The translations under genes were made by a program, and so were the position numbers. From Balneolaceae bacterium (GTDB taxonomy: Bacteria; Bacteroidota; Rhodothermia; Balneolales; Balneolaceae), in the NCBI GenBank assembly GCA_020832415.1, contig JAFIES010000001.1:1-39256 (forward strand): 39,256 bases of DNA, given 5' to 3'. This document shows positions 34,884 to 39,256 of the stretch, piece after piece. The notes beneath the pieces are model-generated. The model was not told the origin of the DNA and searched no databases. It worked only from the letters and a program-made list of their open reading frames with translations. Numbering within the stretch: the first letter of the stretch is position 1; every line of letters starts with the position of its first letter.

Positions 34884-36935
34884 TCACTCATCCATCTTCA
34901 GCAGCCGCGCATTAATAGCCACAATCACTGTACTGGCCGACATCAGGATTGCTCCGACTGCTGGACTTAAAATCACTCCCCATGTATACAACACACCTGC
35001 CGCCAGCGGAATAGCAACTACATTATAGCCTGTAGCCCAGATCAGGTTTTGAATCATTTTACTGTAGGTGGCTTTTGAGAGCTTGACCAGGTTTACTACA
35101 TCTTTAGGGTTGCTTTTCACCAGTACAATATCGCCGGTTTCCACGGCTACGTCCGATCCGGCGCCGATGGCGATTCCCACATCAGCCTGTGCAAGGGCAG
35201 GTGCATCGTTTACGCCGTCGCCGATCATCGCCACCAGCTTTCCCTGCTGCTGAACCTACTTCACCTTGTCTGCTTTCTCATCCGGCAGAACTTCGGCAAA
35301 CACCTGGTCGATACCCAGCTCTTTCGCGACATAATCAGCTGTTTGTTGGTTATCACCCGTCAACATCACACACTCAAGCCCCATCTCATGGAGCTGCCGG
35401 ATCGCCTGTCGCGACTCCTCCCGGATCTCATCACCCAGTGCAATAGCTCCGCAGAGCTTGTCTTCAATAATCACAAATACTACTGTTTTGCCCTGTGAGG
35501 AGATCTCCTCAACTTGGTCTGCGGGGTACTCCATCTTCTGCTCTCGAACAAAGCCCGGGCTCACCACCTTCACGGCCGTTCCATTCACCACACCCTCAAT
35601 CCCTTTTCCTGTGATGGAGTTGAACTCTTCAGGTTCTGGTATATCATCTCCGGCTTTCTCAAGAATTCCTTTAGCCAGCGGATGCTCGGAGTTGGTTTCA
35701 AGAGAGGCAGCAAATGTCAGAATCTCCTCGTCAGAATACTCATCATTGAAGTTGAGAATGTCGGTCACGGTAAATGTGCCGTGGGTGAGCGTTCCGGTTT
35801 TATCAAAAATGACCGCCTGCAGGTTTCTTGCCTGCTCAAATGCCACACGATTTCGAATCAGAAATCCGTTCGTCGCGGCCAGGCTTGTGGATACCGCCAC
35901 TACCAGCGGAATGGCCAGCCCCAGGGCGTGCGGACAGGCAATGATCATCACCGTTACCGTTCGGTTCATCGTAAAGCTGAGCTCCTGCCCGGTAAAGAGG
36001 GACCACGCCATAAAAGTTAACGCACCGGCCGAGATCGCCACAATGGTTAGCCAGAAGGCCGCGCGATTTGCCAGATCCTGCGTTTTCGATTTACTCTCCT
36101 GAGCCTGCCGAACCAAGTTCATCACCTGCGAGAGGAACGAGTCGTCTCCTGTCTTGTTGATTTCGACCGTAAGCGAGCCTTCTCCATTCACAGATCCGCC
36201 GATCACCTCATCCTCCTTCGCCTTGCTCACCGGCTTCGACTCTCCGGTCAGCATCGCCTCATTCACGCTCGATTCACCTTTCACAACAATTCCGTCCGCC
36301 GGAATTTTTTCACCCGGTTTGATAAGGACTTTATCACCTTTTTGAAGTTCTTCAACGGGCACATCTTCGGTAGATCCATCCTCCTTCACGCGAAGCGCAT
36401 TGCCCGGCAGCAGTTCTGCCAGTTTTTCGAGAGCAGCCGAAGCGCTCATCACCGATCGCATCTCCACCCAGTGACCCAGCAGCATAATGCCGACCAGCGT
36501 AGATAGCTCCCAATAGAGAAGGTGACCCTCAAACCCGAACACAACCGCCGTGCTATACACATAAGCTACGGTAATCGCCAGGGCAATCAGGGTCATCATA
36601 CCCGGCTGTTTTTCCTTCAGTTCATCAATCAGCCCGGAAAGAAACGGCCATCCGCCAAAGAAGTAGACTACGGAAGAGAGGGCAGCCAGAATCCAGGTAT
36701 CGCCCGTAAACCGCCAGTCCACGCCCAGGAAATCCTGGATCATCGGTGAAAGGGCGAGAATGGGAATAGTTAGCGCCAGCACCCACCAGAAGCGGAATTT
36801 AAAATCTTCCACCATCATTTTGTGATGGTCATGGTGGGAGTGATCCTTGTGATCGTGGCTACTGTGATCGTGACTCATCTCTTCTCCTTGATGATGACCG
36901 TGCTTGCCGTGATTGTGGTGTTCATGCTGATTCAT
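34884..36935 (-). pseudogene. copB: CopB-type (CPH) heavy-metal P-type ATPase, interrupted by one in-frame TAG
   Basis: The frame from ATG 36935 encodes a His-rich N-terminus, membrane helices, TGES, C334-P335-H336 (the P1B-3 ion-binding motif of Cu/Ag exporters), the phosphorylation site D378 in DKTGTLT and the SEHPLAKG motif. At codon 560 (35256-35258) a TAG stops it. The same frame continues directly, with [23 protein letters not shown] and the final two helices, to the normal stop at 34884. The sequence around the stop reads K-stop-VQQQG, where GAG (Glu) would be usual, so a single G-to-T change explains it. The upstream product lacks the GDGVND hinge and the last helices and would not work alone. 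Full length would be 683 residues. Readthrough, a split protein or a sequencing error are alternatives to real decay. Confidence 0.88.
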
Positions 36936-37147
36936 GATAACCTGTGAGCTTTCTTTAGTTGTTCTATTAAACTAATGATGCTCAGTCAGATCAGCGTTAT
37001 TGGAGCATCAGGATGTTGTGTAAAATTTTTGGATAGGTGGTCTCTATTTTATAAGTGTAGGATCATAACCACTCACTTACTTTTCAAAAAAGAAGGAAAG
37101 AACCTGTCCTCGCTTTTTTAAAATCAGCTTATTGTTTGGTGAAATAT

Positions 37148-38159
37148 TCACTTTCCTTCTTTCTTTTTCGTTTTTTCTATCAGTTTGTCGAAATCGGACT
37201 CGAATACTTTATCCTGAACAGGCCTGAACTTATCATACTCCTCTTCAGCTAATTTCTTAGCCACATTAGCCGATATTTTCCCCGCATCCTGTAAAATTTC
37301 ATACTCGTTGAATTCCAGGAATCCGTCCAGCCTTTCGATCCAGTCTTCCATGGTCATAGCGTTCTGCCTTTCAGCCTGCGACTCCGCATAATCCAGGTAC
37401 ATGGATACAATCCGATTCAGGGATTTCAGCTCTTTTTCGCTCAGGTAGTTTTTTGCGGTGGTGATATCACCTTTCAGGATCATTCCTTTCGGGGCCCGTT
37501 TCCATGTGGTTAATCCCATATTGGGTTTTTCCGCATCAGCCCGTTTTGCAATCAATTCAGCGGCGGTGTGACCGGTAATCGCCAAGTGTAATTTGTTTTG
37601 AACGGTTTTGTAGAAGGTTTGGGTGATTTCAGAACTTGGGTCGTAGTCTATACTGCATTGTGCATGATGTCTGTAATTTTTTGGTAGAAACGCCGCTCGG
37701 ATGCCCGTATATCCCGGATGCGTTCCAGGAACTCATCGAAATAATCTCTGCCAAAAAGCGTTTTACCTTGCTTAAGGCGTTCATCATCAAGGGCAAATCC
37801 TTTAATTAAAAACTCCTTTAAGGTTTTGGTTGCCCATTTTCTGAAGTGATTAGCTTGTATGGAGTTGACCCGATAACCCACGGAGATAATGGCATCTAAA
37901 TTGTAGAAGTGGGTGAGGTATTTTTTCCCATCTGCGGCAGTTATTCGAATTTTTCGAATAACTGAATCTTCATCCAGTTCGCCTGATTTGAAAATCTCTT
38001 TTAAGTGATAGTTGATCGTTTGTGTTTCAACTCCGAAAAGATCCGCCATTGCTTTTTGAGTAAGCCAAACGGTTTCATCTTCCAGGGCTACTTCAATTCG
38101 AACATCTCCGTCCGGGGCACTGTATAAAAGAAATCCACTATTTTGTTTTCTCCTGCCAT
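37148..38159 (-). pseudogene. RhuM-family protein gene with two apparent single-base deletions
   Basis: The homologous sequence is spread over three pieces. From ATG 38157-38159 one frame reads MAGENKIVDF; then the frame changes near 38135 and LLYSAPDGDVRIEVALEDETVWLTQKAMADLFGV-type sequence continues to a TAG at 37648. After that the frame changes again, and SIDYDPSSEITQTFYKTVQNKLHLAITGHTAAELI runs on to the stop at 37148. Adding one C in TTCTTT near 38135 and one T before ATGCACAATGC near 37668 restores an uninterrupted RhuM protein of about 335 residues. RhuM proteins have an N-terminal DNA-binding-like helix-turn-helix and are accessory genes often near restriction or mobile loci; their function is not settled. 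Confidence 0.82.
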
Positions 38160-38383
38160 CTCCAGTTTCTTTTTTTCAAAAAATGTATTGCCAATTTCTT
38201 GCCCATTTCAAACACGTAAAATCGGTATCATGCGATAAATTAGGTTGCTTTTTTATTGGCTTCGTTCGAAGTATAAGAAATTTAACTAATGGGATAGGTG
38301 AGAAAATAATTAATCTCCCGCATACCAAGATATAGTTGTCCAATTCTTGTCAAATAACAGTAAGTGCATTCTTCCACTTATCA

Positions 38384-39256
38384 TCAAATCGAAGCGAACT
38401 CCACCAGCCGCATCAGCACCGTCCCTTCGCCCCGGATCATAAAACCCGTCTTCCCCGATTCCAACTGATCTGCGTGGGTGTGAACAACAGTCTGCCCGTT
38501 CCGGTAGCCATAATAATGCCCACCGCTTGCGGTAACTCGAAGGGTATACCAGCCCGTGTTGTCAATCTGCCCGGAGCCGAGCACGGTGTCCGAGCTATCG
38601 ATAATTTGTCCCTGGCTAAGTTCACTGCCGCTGAGCCGCAGGTACTGGTAGGTGGATGGATCCTGATAGTGGTGAATCAGTGCGACCTCTCCCTCAAACT
38701 CTTCTGTATTGAGTTCGATGCGGCCGTCCATACTGCTCATGGCCTCGCCATACAAAATGTAGGAAGTTTCATCCGCTGCCTGAAGGTTAAGATGGTGGAT
38801 GCCGTCTGATTGGCCGGCATCTGCGGTGAATTCGGTGCTGCCTTCAATGGTAAACGCTTCAGCCAGTATTTCGTCCGCACCTGCACCCACTCTCCAAATC
38901 CAGGAGCCGTCATCACGCAGTTCCGGGCCGGCCTCTTCCCTGAAGGCAGACAGATCCCGCTCCAGCGTTTCAATCTGCTGCTGAAGTCGATCGATTTCAC
39001 CGATCGCTACGCCATGTTTGTACACCAGTTTGGCACCCAGTTCTCCGGTCTGCCAGAGCATCCCGGTTCCAACAAGAGCAAATATTACAAGCACGGGGAG
39101 CACAAATCCCTTTTCCAGCTGTTTCCACCAGGTCACAAACCGGATGCCAGTGAACACCAGGAAGTAGATCAGCGTATAGAGGGCCCAGTCTTCGTGTGAG
39201 GTAACCACAGGAACGGCATCACCGGTTACAGATACGGTTTCAACAGCCTCTCTGCC
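38384..39256 (-). CDS. Membrane protein with DUF2231-like helices and a C-terminal LamG/jelly-roll-like domain (partial)
   Basis: The frame is open from 38384 to the window edge, so the N-terminus is missing; the GTG at 39208 is probably internal. The visible part starts with two or three hydrophobic helices, then GELGAKLVYKHGVAIGE, which matches the end of DUF2231 membrane domains (GGxLVYxHGVGV). A coiled coil (EIDRLQQQIETLERDLSAF) connects to a beta-rich domain of about 180 residues with WYTLRVTASGGHYYGYRNGQTVV and GKTGFMIRGEGTVLMRLVEFAS, like concanavalin/LamG-type folds that bind sugars or proteins. The second domain is probably periplasmic. The ligand is unknown. Confidence 0.8.
   Translation of the reverse strand, partial: GREAVETVSVTGDAVPVVTSHEDWALYTLIYFLVFTGIRFVTWWKQLEKGFVLPVLVIFALVGTGMLWQTGELGAKLVYKHGVAIGEIDRLQQQIETLERDLSAFREEAGPELRDDGSWIWRVGAGADEILAEAFTIEGSTEFTADAGQSDGIHHLNLQAADETSYILYGEAMSSMDGRIELNTEEFEGEVALIHHYQDPSTYQYLRLSGSELSQGQIIDSSDTVLGSGQIDNTGWYTLRVTASGGHYYGYRNGQTVVHTHADQLESGKTGFMIRGEGTVLMRLVEFASI

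Noticed and set aside
35514-36102. Plus-strand frames opposite the copB gene
   Set aside because: Antisense shadows; the minus strand carries CPH, DKTGT and TGES motifs.

Overview
The window looks like a chromosomal segment of a marine or halophilic Balneolaceae-type bacterium (Balneolota/Rhodothermota, in the wider Bacteroidota assemblage). This is inferred from gene content: a tricorn-like S41 protease, hybrid histidine kinases with C-terminal AraC helix-turn-helix domains (one with a periplasmic propeller and Y_Y_Y domain), choice-of-anchor Q parallel beta-helix proteins, a CPH-type CopB ATPase, and weak or absent Shine-Dalgarno sequences. I cannot name the species. No rRNA, tRNA, CRISPR array, transposase or prophage gene was seen.

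Layout. 1-2780 (minus): secreted beta-helix protein made of two tandem choice-of-anchor Q modules, running off the left edge. 2781-3573: repeat-filled intergenic region. 3574-5245 (minus): DUF423 membrane protein, an iron-sulfur/CDGSH protein and a DUF3347 lipoprotein. 5294-6073: gene-free, hairpins and decayed repeats. 6074-10050 (plus): tricorn-like protease and a DDAH-type amidinohydrolase, 5 bp apart. 10154-11596 (minus): class C beta-lactamase-family serine hydrolase. 11603-12133: a MITE-like element with terminal inverted repeats. 12134-26198 (minus): a 14-kb signalling island. 26303-28770: a polytopic membrane protein and a carotenoid-desaturase-like flavoprotein. 29059-32979: a small unknown protein, a translationally coupled pair (ATP-cone/Mrr-like nuclease and beta-CASP nuclease), and a YdjM-type membrane hydrolase. 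33400-34539: AAA/DUF4143 ATPase. 34884-36935: copB-like P-type ATPase broken by one in-frame amber codon. 37148-38159: RhuM-family gene broken by two apparent single-base deletions. 38384-39256: DUF2231-like membrane protein running off the right edge.

The most notable part is the signalling island. One apparent operon (22251 to 16974, minus) encodes a GAF-SpoIIE phosphatase, a protein of two tandem ABM-like (dimeric alpha-beta barrel) domains, a transmembrane Ser/Thr kinase with a TolB-like domain and TPRs, and a small exported cupredoxin-like protein. Flanking it are three histidine kinases that are mosaics of each other: two share the same membrane input domain, and two share a near-identical kinase-receiver-AraC output. 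No metabolic or transport target is encoded in the island, so its output must act elsewhere or on the operon itself. The second candidate system is the ATGA-overlapping nuclease pair at 29519-31734.

Three single-base lesions fall within about 3 kb at 35-38 kb. They could be genuine decay of a copper-resistance/accessory region or residual sequencing errors; the sequence alone cannot decide.
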